64,000 nucleotides of DNA, taken from the NCBI RefSeq assembly GCF_001865065.1, contig NZ_MJGN01000008.1, positions 1-64,000 of the forward strand, written 5' to 3'. The DNA comes from Curtobacterium sp. MCBA15_008 (GTDB lineage: Bacteria > Actinomycetota > Actinomycetes > Actinomycetales > Microbacteriaceae). Shown in pieces: positions 8,558-16,579 of the stretch; position 1 is the stretch's first letter, and every line of letters begins with the position of its first letter. The notes beneath the pieces are model-generated. The model had not been told where the DNA came from, searched no databases, and saw nothing but the letters and a program-made list of their open reading frames with translations. The position numbers and the translations under genes were made by a program.

Positions 8558-9607
8558 GTGACCACCACGACCGCCCCAGGGGGCAAGGGCGGCAATCGCC
8601 GGAAGGCGCCCACGATCTTCGACGTCGCCGAGCGCGCCGGGGTGTCGCACCAGACCGTCTCCCGGGTCATCAACGGCGACCCGACGGTGCGCGAGCAGTA
8701 CCGCTCGCAGGTCACCGACGCCGTCACCGAGCTCGGGTACCGCCCGCGCGCCGCAGCCCGGGCGCTCGCCGGGGGGCGCAGCCGGGCGCTCGGCATCATC
8801 ACCGCGGGCGACGCGCTGTACGGCCCGTCGAGCACCGCGATCGGCTTCGAGCGGGCAGCCCGTTCGGCCGGGTACCACGTGCTTCTGTCGACCCTGCCGG
8901 ACGACCCGCGGCCGGGCGACCTGTCCGCCGCGATCACGACCCTGCTCGCGCAGGACGTCGCTGCGATCGTCCTGGTCGCCGCCGACAACCGGGTGCTCGA
9001 CGCCCTCGCCTCGTTGACGGTCCCGGTGACCGTGCCCGTCGTGGTGTCGAACGCCGTGCAGCGTGACGCGGCCCGAGCGCCGGTCGCCCCGAGCGTCGCC
9101 GCCGTCGCGATCGACCAGGTCGCCGGGACGTCGCTCGTGATGGAGCACCTGTTCGGTCGCGGACACCGGCGCATCGTGCACATCGCCGGGCCGGGGGTCT
9201 CGCAGGAGTCCGAGGTGCGCCGCGAGACCTACGTCCGGATCATGCGCGAGGCCGGGCTCGACCCGGTCGTGCTCGACGGTGACTGGACCCCGGCGAGCGG
9301 GTTCGCCGCGGCCCGGACCATCGACGTGCACACCGTCGACGCGGTCTTCGCGGGGAACGACCAGATGGCGCTCGGGGCGCTGCACGCCTTCGCCGACGAG
9401 GGACTCCGGGTGCCCGACGACATCGCCGTGGTGGGGTTCGACGACGTCCCCGAGGCGGCGCACTTCACGCCGCCGCTGACCACCGTGCGGCAGGACTTCC
9501 GGGCGATGGGGGAGCGGGTGCTCGACACCGTGAAGGCGCTCATCGAGGGGGAGCCCCGCGACGAGACGCTGCTCGCGCCCGAGCTCGTGGTGCGCCGGAG
9601 CGCGTAG
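8558..9607 (+). CDS. LacI family transcriptional regulator, probable pentose-regulon repressor
   Basis: A 349-residue LacI/GalR regulator. After a 20-residue basic tail comes the HTH (TIFDVAERAGVSHQTVSRVI), the hinge helix (AAARALAGGRSRALG) and a sugar-binding core ending in the family's VGFDDVPEAAHFTPPLTTVRQ. It diverges from chvE, and the operator TGTGAGCGCTCACA lies between them. It is the best candidate to bind that operator and the two copies at araB, releasing them when arabinose or a related sugar is present. GTG 8558 has no ribosome site; TACGGT seven bases ahead suggests leaderless transcription. Confidence 0.9.
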   Translation: MTTTTAPGGKGGNRRKAPTIFDVAERAGVSHQTVSRVINGDPTVREQYRSQVTDAVTELGYRPRAAARALAGGRSRALGIITAGDALYGPSSTAIGFERAARSAGYHVLLSTLPDDPRPGDLSAAITTLLAQDVAAIVLVAADNRVLDALASLTVPVTVPVVVSNAVQRDAARAPVAPSVAAVAIDQVAGTSLVMEHLFGRGHRRIVHIAGPGVSQESEVRRETYVRIMREAGLDPVVLDGDWTPASGFAAARTIDVHTVDAVFAGNDQMALGALHAFADEGLRVPDDIAVVGFDDVPEAAHFTPPLTTVRQDFRAMGERVLDTVKALIEGEPRDETLLAPELVVRRSA

Positions 9608-9682
9608 CGCCCGCGCGCCGCGCGCCGCGCCGCCGCGCCGAGCGCCCGCCGCGCCGTGCCGCCGCGCCGCCGTCGCGCCGCC

Positions 9683-9737
9683 GAGATCGCACTTCGGCAC
9701 CCGACGTTCCGGCGGAACCACGCCGAAGTGCGATCTC
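9683..9737. repeat. Perfect 16-base inverted repeat (hairpin) after the lacI gene
   Basis: GAGATCGCACTTCGGC (9683-9698) and its exact complement (9722-9737) flank a 24-base loop. It lies between the convergent lacI gene (ends 9607) and the permease gene (ends 9843) and may act as a terminator. The preceding stretch, 9608-9680, is extremely GC-rich low complexity made of CGCGCCG-like units. Confidence 0.7.
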
Positions 9738-9740
9738 ACG

Positions 9741-9786
9741 GAACAACACGGAACAACACGGAACAACACGGAACAACACGGAACAC
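9741..9786. repeat. Short tandem repeat, 10-base unit GAACAACACG
   Basis: Four exact copies of GAACAACACG (9741-9780) are followed by a partial fifth (GAACAC). The unit is about half A, strikingly unlike the flanking GC-rich sequence. It starts four bases after the 16-base hairpin. No gene covers it. Copy number is likely to vary between strains by replication slippage. Confidence 0.9.
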
Positions 9787-9842
9787 CAGGGCGGCGCCCC
9801 TCGCACGGTGCGAGGGACGCCGCCGGCGAGCCGACCCGACCG

Positions 9843-10793
9843 TCAGCCCTTCAGCGCGCCCGACGACAGGCCGGCGACGTAGAACCGCTGCAGCCCGACG
9901 TAGAGCGCGATGCACGGGATCATCGCCACCACCGACCCGGCGACCAGGTTCCCGTACGACACCTGCCCGTAGGCGCCGGTCTGCAGGTTGAGCAGCGCGA
10001 CCGGCAGCGTGTAGAGCGAGTCCTTCGTCAGGAAGGTCAGCGCTCCGAGGAACTCCGTCCACGACGCCAGGAACGCGTAGAGCGCGGCGGTCGCGGCGCC
10101 CGGTAGCAGCAGCGGGCGGAGCACCGACACGACGACCCGGAAGCGCGAGGCGCCGTCGACGAACGCCGAGTCCTCGAGCTCGGTCGGGATCGACTCGAAC
10201 GCGTTCCGCATCACGAACACCCCGAACGGCAGGTTCACCGTCGTGTAGAAGAGCACGAGCCCGAGCAACGAGTTCGTGAGCTTCATCGCGTTCAGCTCGA
10301 GGTACAGCGGCGTGAGGATGGCCTGGAACGGCACCATCATCGTCAGCAGCACGAGCCCGAACACCACGCCGGACCCACGGAACCGGAAGCGGGCGAACCC
10401 GTACCCGGCCATCGTCGCGATCACCGCGGTCAGGACGGCGGTCGCGATCGACACGATCAGCGAGTTCACGACGCCGGTGAGCAGGTGCGACGACGAGCTG
10501 AACACGGCGGCGAAGTTCTGCCAGCCGAGCTGGAAGAACGTCGCCGGGTCGGCGGCCTGCGTGATGACGGCCTCGGACTGGAACGCCCGCAGGATCGACC
10601 AGATGAGCGGGACCCCGAACACCAGCGCCGACCCGACGCCGGCGATGACGTAGAGGGTGCGCTTCACGGCGGTGTCCCGCGGGTGCCGGACGCTGCCCTG
10701 GTGGTGGCGTCGCCGACCACCGTCTCCGGTGGTGGTGAGCGTGCGGGTGGACAGGTCCGGAGCGAGGCCGGCCCGGGAGGTCGTGGTGCTCAT
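9843..10793 (-). CDS. Carbohydrate ABC transporter permease, MalG type
   Basis: A 316-residue inner-membrane protein of the binding-protein-dependent permease family. It has a 45-residue cytoplasmic N-terminus and several hydrophobic segments. The conserved cytoplasmic EAA loop reads ELEDSAFVDGASRFRVVVSV (about residues 215-235). It pairs with the MalF-type gene just upstream (three-base gap) and with a lipoprotein and a GH127 enzyme in the same operon, so its cargo is probably an arabinose-containing oligosaccharide. No ATPase is encoded here; a shared MsiK-type ATPase elsewhere is the normal actinobacterial solution (family knowledge). Confidence 0.9.
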   Translation of the reverse strand: MSTTTSRAGLAPDLSTRTLTTTGDGGRRRHHQGSVRHPRDTAVKRTLYVIAGVGSALVFGVPLIWSILRAFQSEAVITQAADPATFFQLGWQNFAAVFSSSSHLLTGVVNSLIVSIATAVLTAVIATMAGYGFARFRFRGSGVVFGLVLLTMMVPFQAILTPLYLELNAMKLTNSLLGLVLFYTTVNLPFGVFVMRNAFESIPTELEDSAFVDGASRFRVVVSVLRPLLLPGAATAALYAFLASWTEFLGALTFLTKDSLYTLPVALLNLQTGAYGQVSYGNLVAGSVVAMIPCIALYVGLQRFYVAGLSSGALKG

Positions 10794-10796
10794 GGC

Positions 10797-11765
10797 TCAG
10801 TCCTTCTCTCGCAGTGCCCAGAACTGGAACACCGTGACGGCGGCGATGACGACGACCAGGGCGATGGACTCGGCGGTCGCGGCGCCGAGCTGCAGGTTCA
10901 CGAAGCCGCGGTTGTAGATCGCGTTGACGATCGTCGTGGTCTCCGTCCCCGGCCCGCCCTGGGTCAGGATGTAGAACTGGTTGAACGCCAGCAGGGACCC
11001 GATCACCGAGATGATGACGCTGAGCGCCACCGTCGACCGGATCATCGGGAGCGTGATGAGCCGCTCGGTCTGCCACCAGGACGCGCCCTCGAGCTGCGCG
11101 GACTCGTACACCTCGTCGGGGATGCCCTGCATCGCCGACATGAGCAGCACCATCGTCAGCCCGGAGACCGCCCAGACGACCAGCACGCAGATCAGCAACG
11201 TCGCGAGCGGGCCGTTCACGAGCCAGGCCGTGCTGCCGTCGGTGATCCCGAGCCAGCGGAGCACCATGTTCACGGCACCGGAGTTCGGCTGCGCCTCGAG
11301 CACGAGCATGAACGACAGCGTGGTCAGGCCCACCACGTACGGCAGGAAGAACACCGTCCGCAGCAGGGTGCTCCCACGCCGCCGTGCCCGGATCAGCACG
11401 GCGAGGAAGTAGCCGAGCGCCAGGATCGGCACCGTCACGATCGCGGTGTACAGCAGCGTGTACCCGATGGCGTGCACGAACGTCGGGTCCTGGAACAGGG
11501 TGAGGTAGTTCTGCAGCCCGATGAACCGGTACGGGCCGATCAGGGGCCAGTTCGTGAACGAGATGTAGAGCGCGAACAGGAGCGGCACGAGCACGAACAC
11601 CGCGACGAACAGGATCGCCGGCGCGACGAGGACCGCCCCGGTGCGCGGCGGGTGGGTGAGCGAGTTGCGGGACGGGCCGCGGCCGCGGCCGACGGTGGGC
11701 CGGCCGGCACCGGTCCGGCCGGGTGCGGCCCGGCTGGCGGAGCGCCGGGTGGAGATGGTCGACAT
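10797..11765 (-). CDS. Carbohydrate ABC transporter permease, MalF type
   Basis: A 322-residue inner-membrane permease with a basic, Arg/Pro-rich N-terminus of about 45 residues followed by six predicted hydrophobic segments. The EAA loop reads IPDEVYESAQLEGASWWQ. It forms the heterodimeric channel with the MalG-type protein encoded next. ATG 11765 is chosen because the open frame further upstream overlaps the coding region of the solute-binding protein. It is the third gene of the GH127 operon, 47 bases after the lipoprotein gene. Confidence 0.9.
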   Translation of the reverse strand: MSTISTRRSASRAAPGRTGAGRPTVGRGRGPSRNSLTHPPRTGAVLVAPAILFVAVFVLVPLLFALYISFTNWPLIGPYRFIGLQNYLTLFQDPTFVHAIGYTLLYTAIVTVPILALGYFLAVLIRARRRGSTLLRTVFFLPYVVGLTTLSFMLVLEAQPNSGAVNMVLRWLGITDGSTAWLVNGPLATLLICVLVVWAVSGLTMVLLMSAMQGIPDEVYESAQLEGASWWQTERLITLPMIRSTVALSVIISVIGSLLAFNQFYILTQGGPGTETTTIVNAIYNRGFVNLQLGAATAESIALVVVIAAVTVFQFWALREKD

Positions 11766-11812
11766 GACGTGCACCTCTCTGTGCAACAAACGAGCGAACG
11801 AGCGACGGACGG

Positions 11813-13120
11813 TCAGGCCTGGACCTGGTCGAGGATGCGGGTGTAATCCGCCTGCGCCGTCTTCATCGCGGCGGCCGTACCGGACCCGAACACCGCCTCG
11901 CGGAACATCGCGAAGTAGGGCGACGACGGCTGGTTGTTGAGCAGGTTGTACGCCAGCGTCTGCGGTGCGTACCCCTTGTCGATGGCGTCGAGCGGGCCGA
12001 ACGCGAGCGGGTACTTCTTCCGGTACGCCGGCGTTGCGGCATCCGAGCGGGTGGGGAAGTACCCGCCGTCCGGCAGCGCCTGCTGCTGCTGCAGCCCGTT
12101 CGCGTACTGCATGAACGCCCAACCGCCGGACGGGTTCGCCGCCCCGTTCGGGATGCACATGTTGTCGCCGCCGTCGAAGAACGACCGCTTGCCGTCCCAC
12201 GAGGGGATGAGCACGGTCTGCATCTTGGCCCGCATCGCCTTGGTCGCAGCGGGCACGGTCGCGCCGTACGACGTGGGGAAGATCCCGACCTTGCCGGCCC
12301 GGAAGTCGGCGCCCCACGTGGTGCCGGCGTCGGAGTACGTCGCCTTCGAGAGCACGCCGTCCTTCCACATCTGCCGGTAGAACTCGAGCATCCGTTCGAG
12401 GGCCTCGTTGCCGGTGATGTTCGCCTGCTGCTTGCCGACCTCGCCGGACATCATGTCGACGCCGGTCGCCCAGACGTGCGGCTGGGTGACGAAGCCGATG
12501 ATGCCCGCCGCGTTGCCGGAGATCGACCACCCGTAGACGTCGTCGCCGGTCTTCCGGATCGCCTTCGCCGCGGCGAGCAGCGAGTCGAGGTCCTTCGTCG
12601 AGTCCTCGACGTCGAGCCCGGCCTGCTCGAACAGCTCGGTGTTCACGAACAGCTGCGAGTTGTCGGCCAGGTACGGCAGCCCGTAGTACCGGTCGCGGTA
12701 CTCGAGCAGCCGCAGGTGGCCGGGGGAGATCGCGTCGAAGTAGTCGAGTCCCTTGACGACGTCGGTCAGGTCGGCGAACGCCTCGCGGAAGATGAACAGC
12801 TGCGAGTTGATGTCGTCGATGTCCACGACGTCCGGCGGCTCACCGCCGCGGATCGCGGTCGCGAGCTTCGTCACGTACTGCCCGTCGGGCACCGGGGTGA
12901 GCTCGACCTGCAGCTTCGGGTTCGCCTTGTTGAAGCCGGCGACCGCCGCCGTCAGGCCGGCCTGGGTCGCCGACCGGCACCAGACGTGCACGGTGCCGGT
13001 CGCGTTCCGGCCGAACGACGCCACCTTCGCGTCCACCTTGGGCAGCGTGCCGGAGCACGCCGTCAGGGTGAGGGCCGCCCCGCCGGCGAGACCGCCGACG
13101 AGGAACGCTCTGCGCAGCAT
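11813..13120 (-). CDS. Extracellular solute-binding lipoprotein (family 1) of the arabinofuranoside ABC importer
   Basis: A 435-residue type 1 sugar-binding lipoprotein. The N-terminus MLRRAFLVGG carries a twin-arginine-like RRxFL motif, then a hydrophobic stretch and the lipobox LTAC, so it may leave by the Tat route before lipidation. Family marks include GTVHVWCRSATQAG, PPDVVDIDD and AGKVGIFPTSYG. It delivers substrate to the two permeases encoded downstream. It begins four bases beyond the end of the GH127 gene; GTG 13123 directly before ATG 13120 is an alternative start. The ligand is inferred, from the linked GH127, to be a beta-L-arabinofuranose oligosaccharide. Confidence 0.9.
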   Translation of the reverse strand: MLRRAFLVGGLAGGAALTLTACSGTLPKVDAKVASFGRNATGTVHVWCRSATQAGLTAAVAGFNKANPKLQVELTPVPDGQYVTKLATAIRGGEPPDVVDIDDINSQLFIFREAFADLTDVVKGLDYFDAISPGHLRLLEYRDRYYGLPYLADNSQLFVNTELFEQAGLDVEDSTKDLDSLLAAAKAIRKTGDDVYGWSISGNAAGIIGFVTQPHVWATGVDMMSGEVGKQQANITGNEALERMLEFYRQMWKDGVLSKATYSDAGTTWGADFRAGKVGIFPTSYGATVPAATKAMRAKMQTVLIPSWDGKRSFFDGGDNMCIPNGAANPSGGWAFMQYANGLQQQQALPDGGYFPTRSDAATPAYRKKYPLAFGPLDAIDKGYAPQTLAYNLLNNQPSSPYFAMFREAVFGSGTAAAMKTAQADYTRILDQVQA

Positions 13121-13124
13121 CACG

Positions 13125-15101
13125 TCACCGCGCCAGCGGGAGCCAGACGCGCATCGGCGCGGCTCCGCGGTTCGCCCAGGCGTAGTACGGGACCGCCGTC
13201 GCGGTGACGGCCTGGAGGCCCGTGGCGGGGTCCGAAGCGCCAGCCACGTCGTCGACGCTGGTGGCGTCCACGGCGCGATCCGCGCCTCCCGGCCCGTCCA
13301 GACGCCGGTACGGCCACGCTGCCTGCGCGTGCTCGGCAGGGGCGTGCCCCTGGATCCGCAACGTGACCACGCCGTCGAGGAGTCCGTCCTGGCGCTCCTC
13401 GGTGATCGGCGCGTCCGCGTCGACCGTCAGGTCGTCGACCGTGAAGCCCTGCTGGTCCGCCTGCTCGACCGCGTACACCAGCGGGCCGCGCTCGATCGCG
13501 ACCTGCCCGCGGGCGGCGTCGATGCGAGTGTCGGCGACGTACCGGTGCGGCGTGGTGTCGAACGCGAGCTCGACGGTGTCGCCGGCGGTCCACTCGCGGT
13601 CGATGACGTGGAGCGTGCCCGCTGCAGGACTCGCGTCGCCGCCGGCGCCCGTGACCGTCGTCGTGTCCGACCACGCCGGGATGCGGAGGCCGAGCGCGAG
13701 CGGGCCGTCCTCGGTGACCGTGACGACCACGCGGCCGTCGTGCGGGTAGCCCGTCTCGACGCGCACCGGCCCGAGGTCTGCCGTCGCGTACTGGTGGATC
13801 TGCAGCCCGCCGTCGGTCGCGGTCGCGAGGTAGCCGTCGAGGCTCGCGAACGTCCGCATGATGTTCGGCGGGCAGCACGCGCAGTCGAACCAGCCGCGAC
13901 GCCCATGCGCGGGGGAGCGGTTCTCGTCCTGGTGCGCGTGGTCACGCTGCTGGAGCGGGTTAACGTAGAAGTACTCGGTGCCGCCCAGGCTGACGCCCGC
14001 GAGGAACGCGTTGTAGAGCAGGCGCTCGATCGCGTCGGCGTAGACCGGCTTGCCGGTCGCGAGCAGCAGGCGCCAGGCCCACTGGACGCCACCGATCGCG
14101 GCGCAGGTCTCGGCGTAGCCGCGGTCGGTCGGGAGCTCGTACGGGTCGCCGAACGCCTCCCAGTCCCAGCGTGCGCCGAGGCCGCCGGTGATGAACGCCT
14201 TCGTCGCCATCATGTCGGCGAACTGGCCCTCGCTCGCCGCCAGCAGCTCGGTGTCGCCGGTCTCGATCGCGACGTCCACCGCACCCGCCGCCAGGTACAC
14301 GGCGCGGACGGCGTGCCCCTCGACGGTCGTGGCCTGCCGGCTCGGCACCCGGTCGGAGAAGTACGTCGGCTCGCCGCCGGCGCGCTCGATGATGCCGTGG
14401 CCGCGGGCGTCGACGAACCAGTGCGCCAGCTCGAGGTAGTCGCGGTTGCCGGTCTCGCGGTAGAGCTCGACGAGGCCCATCTCGACGACGGGGTGCCCGT
14501 CGATGTCGGTCGTCTTGCCGTCGCCCTCGCCGAACGTCCGGACCAGGTGGTCGGCGTTCTTGATCGCGACCTCGAGCAGGCCGGTGTCGCCGGTCGCACG
14601 GTGCTGGGCCACGGCCGCCTGGTACAGGTGCCCGGCGCAGTACATCTCGTGGCTCCACTTGAGGTCCGTGTACCGCTCGCCCTTCCCCCGGATCTGCTGC
14701 ACGGAGTCGAGGTAGCCGTCGTCGGCCTGCGCCTGGGCGTAGAGGGCGGTGACCTCGCGCTGGAGGTCGAGCAGGTCCTCCGACGGCGCGCGGCCGTACT
14801 CCCACGCCACGGCCTCGAGCCACTTCGTCACGTCGGAGTCCATGAAGATCGGGCCGGTGGCCTCGCCCTCCTCGAGCCCGGCGGCGATCCGGAGGTTCCG
14901 GAAGTTCCCGGCCGTCTCGAGCAGCGCGTACCCGCCGCGGACCGCATCACGGCCGTTGCGCTCCTGCCGGAGGGCCCAGAAGCCGCCGGTGATCCGGGCG
15001 TCGCCGGTCGGCAGTGGCCGGAGCGTGAGGTGGGCGTCGGCGGTCGGGAGGACCGGCGTCGCGGTCTGCGCACGGCTGTCGGTCGCGAGCGTGGTGGTCA
15101 T
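13125..15101 (-). CDS. GH127 beta-L-arabinofuranosidase
   Basis: A 658-residue enzyme of glycoside hydrolase family 127 (DUF1680). Characterised members remove L-arabinose from beta-1,2-linked arabino-oligosaccharides of plant hydroxyproline-rich glycoproteins, using a zinc-bound Cys nucleophile. The family motif FDCACCPPNIMR is intact (the Cys cluster that holds zinc and the nucleophile), as are ITGGFWALRQ near the N-terminus and GTEYFYVNPL. There is no signal peptide, so the sugar is imported first and cut inside the cell. ATG 15101 follows AAGGAGG. It is the first gene of an operon with the importer genes and diverges from a LacI regulator. Confidence 0.92.
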   Translation of the reverse strand: MTTTLATDSRAQTATPVLPTADAHLTLRPLPTGDARITGGFWALRQERNGRDAVRGGYALLETAGNFRNLRIAAGLEEGEATGPIFMDSDVTKWLEAVAWEYGRAPSEDLLDLQREVTALYAQAQADDGYLDSVQQIRGKGERYTDLKWSHEMYCAGHLYQAAVAQHRATGDTGLLEVAIKNADHLVRTFGEGDGKTTDIDGHPVVEMGLVELYRETGNRDYLELAHWFVDARGHGIIERAGGEPTYFSDRVPSRQATTVEGHAVRAVYLAAGAVDVAIETGDTELLAASEGQFADMMATKAFITGGLGARWDWEAFGDPYELPTDRGYAETCAAIGGVQWAWRLLLATGKPVYADAIERLLYNAFLAGVSLGGTEYFYVNPLQQRDHAHQDENRSPAHGRRGWFDCACCPPNIMRTFASLDGYLATATDGGLQIHQYATADLGPVRVETGYPHDGRVVVTVTEDGPLALGLRIPAWSDTTTVTGAGGDASPAAGTLHVIDREWTAGDTVELAFDTTPHRYVADTRIDAARGQVAIERGPLVYAVEQADQQGFTVDDLTVDADAPITEERQDGLLDGVVTLRIQGHAPAEHAQAAWPYRRLDGPGGADRAVDATSVDDVAGASDPATGLQAVTATAVPYYAWANRGAAPMRVWLPLAR

Positions 15102-15160
15102 GTCGCCTCCTTGCGATGTGACTGGGGCCGTTCCGGTGTCCGCCGTTCGTGCAGCGTTCG

Positions 15161-15209
15161 GAAAACGGTTTCTGCGGTGGACAGTACGACACCGACCGCC
15201 GGGGCGCAA
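15161..15209 (-). promoter_or_regulatory. GH127 operon promoter and candidate LacI operator
   Basis: On the minus strand TTGCGC (complement of 15204-15209) and TACTGT (complement of 15181-15186) are 17 bases apart. Just downstream lies the imperfect palindrome GAAAACGGTTTC (15161-15172), with the central CG pair typical of LacI-family operators. A repressor here would block early transcription. The site differs from the GTGAGCGCTCAC operators, matching a separate regulator encoded divergently at 15273. Confidence 0.6.
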
Positions 15210-15272
15210 GTGTCCGATTGCTGTTGTGCGTATGCTCATCCACACGCCACTCGATCCGGAAAGGAGCTTGCC

Positions 15273-16286
15273 GTGACCCTCGAACGCAGCTCCCTCGACC
15301 GTGCCGCGCAGCCCGTCCGGATCACCGACGTCGCGGCGCTCGCCGGGGTGTCGATCGGCACCGCGTCGAAGGCGCTCAACGGCACCGGCCAGCTCCGCGA
15401 CGCCACACGACTCCGGGTGAAGGAGGCCGCCGAGAAGCTCGGGTTCGTCGGCGACGCCCGGGCGCGGGCGCTCTCCTCCGGCCGGACCTACACCGTCGGC
15501 ATGATCACCACCGACTCGTTCGGCCGGTTCTCGATCCCGGTGCTGCTCGGCGCCGAGGACGCGCTGTCCGCCGGCCAGATGGCCGTGCTGCTCTGCGACA
15601 CCCGCGACGACCACGTGCGCGAGACGCACTACCTCCGCTCGCTCGCCGCCCGCGGGGTCGACGGCATCATCGTCACCGGACGCTCGGCCGACCCCCGCCC
15701 ACCGATCGACGCGGCGATGCCCGTCGTCTACGCGTTCACGCCGTCGACCTCGGCGTCGGACGTGTCGATCACCCTCGACGACTCGGCGGGCAGCGCGGCC
15801 GTCGCCTCCCACCTGCTGACGCTCGGGCGCTCGCGGGTCGCCATCGTGACCGGGCCCGAGCGGCACCGTTCCGCCGAACGTCGAGTCGCGGGGGCGGTGT
15901 CGGTGCTCGGGTCGCGGGTCGTCGCTCCGCCGATGTACGGCGAGTGGACGGAGCGGTGGGGGCGCCAGGCGGTCGACGTGCTGGCGCGGGGATCGGTGGA
16001 CGTCGACGCGATCGTGTGCGGGAGCGACCAGATCGCCCGCGGCGTGTGCGACCGGCTGCGGGAGCTCGGTCGGTCCGTGCCGGAGGACGTCGCCGTCACC
16101 GGGTTCGACGACTGGGACGTGATGGCGCTCGCGAGCCGTCCGCCGCTCACCACGGTGGACCTGCGGCTCGAGGAGCTCGGCCGGGTGGCGGGGCAGGCGC
16201 TGCTGAGTCTCATCGACGGGGGACCGGCGGCGTCGGCCGCGGTCACCCCGACCCTGGTCGTCCGCGAGAGCACCGTCGGCGCGTAG
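15273..16286 (+). CDS. LacI family transcriptional regulator of the arabinofuranoside operon
   Basis: A 337-residue LacI/GalR regulator. The HTH (ITDVAALAGVSIGTASKALN) starts near residue 17, then comes the hinge helix ARARALSSGRTYTVG, then the ligand-binding core ending VTGFDDWDVMALASRPPLTT. The glycine-lysine pair in the HTH (GTASKAL instead of the common TVSRVL) marks a distinct subgroup and could explain a different operator. GTG 15273 follows AAAGGAG. It diverges from the GH127 operon and probably represses it until the imported sugar binds. Confidence 0.88.
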   Translation: MTLERSSLDRAAQPVRITDVAALAGVSIGTASKALNGTGQLRDATRLRVKEAAEKLGFVGDARARALSSGRTYTVGMITTDSFGRFSIPVLLGAEDALSAGQMAVLLCDTRDDHVRETHYLRSLAARGVDGIIVTGRSADPRPPIDAAMPVVYAFTPSTSASDVSITLDDSAGSAAVASHLLTLGRSRVAIVTGPERHRSAERRVAGAVSVLGSRVVAPPMYGEWTERWGRQAVDVLARGSVDVDAIVCGSDQIARGVCDRLRELGRSVPEDVAVTGFDDWDVMALASRPPLTTVDLRLEELGRVAGQALLSLIDGGPAASAAVTPTLVVRESTVGA

Positions 16287-16349
16287 GCCGGGCCGCGCGA
16301 GGTCGTGCGCGGGGCCGTCCGGGCGTCGCGCGGGGTCGCGCCTCGGGTC

Positions 16350-16500
16350 GAGGTCGCACGACATGCCGCGTGCACGTCGTCGAAGTCGCACGAAGTGCCG
16401 CCGTGCGAGCTGGCGGGCGGCACTTCGTGCGACCTCGCGGGACGTGAGCGGCGTTTCGTGCGACCTCGCGGGCTCGGGTGGGCGGCACTTCGTGCGACCC
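16350..16500. repeat. Cluster of direct and inverted copies of a GGCGGCACTTCGTGCGAC-like repeat
   Basis: Three direct copies of about 18-25 bases end at 16433, 16464 and 16498 (spacing 31 and 34 bases). They are preceded by inverted copies at 16385-16402 (exact complement of the first direct copy) and a diverged one near 16351-16369. The transcript could fold into alternative hairpins. The cluster fills most of the gap between the lacI gene (ends 16286) and the araB promoter. It may terminate lacI transcription or be a REP-like element. Confidence 0.75.
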
Positions 16501-16510
16501 GCGAGCCGCA

Positions 16511-16552
16511 TTGCGGGAGTGAGCGCTCACGTGCCAGGATGTGAGCGCTCAC
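16511..16552 (+). promoter_or_regulatory. araBDA promoter with two LacI-type operators
   Basis: TTGCGG (16511-16516) and CAGGAT (16535-16540) are 18 bases apart. Operator 1, GTGAGCGCTCAC (16519-16530), fills the spacer. Operator 2, the same 12 bases (16541-16552), follows the -10 box. Their centres are 22 bases apart, two helical turns, which favours cooperative binding on one face. The core is identical to that in the chvE promoter. Confidence 0.75.
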
Positions 16553-16579
16553 GGGGACGACGAGGTCTGGGAGGACTGC

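Noticed and set aside
9741-9786. CRISPR or transposon end
   Set aside because: The unit is ten bases in direct tandem with no spacers and no flanking transposase.
12753-15272. Plus-strand in-frame extension upstream of the second LacI gene
   Set aside because: It lies antisense to GH127. The LacI HTH starts soon after GTG 15273, which has its own ribosome site.
16350-16500. CRISPR-like repeat cluster
   Set aside because: Repeats are in both orientations, the spacing varies, copies diverge, and no cas genes are present.
16541-16579. GTG start for araB 13 codons upstream
   Set aside because: It lies inside a LacI operator and close to the transcription start; ATG 16580 has GGAGG in the right place.
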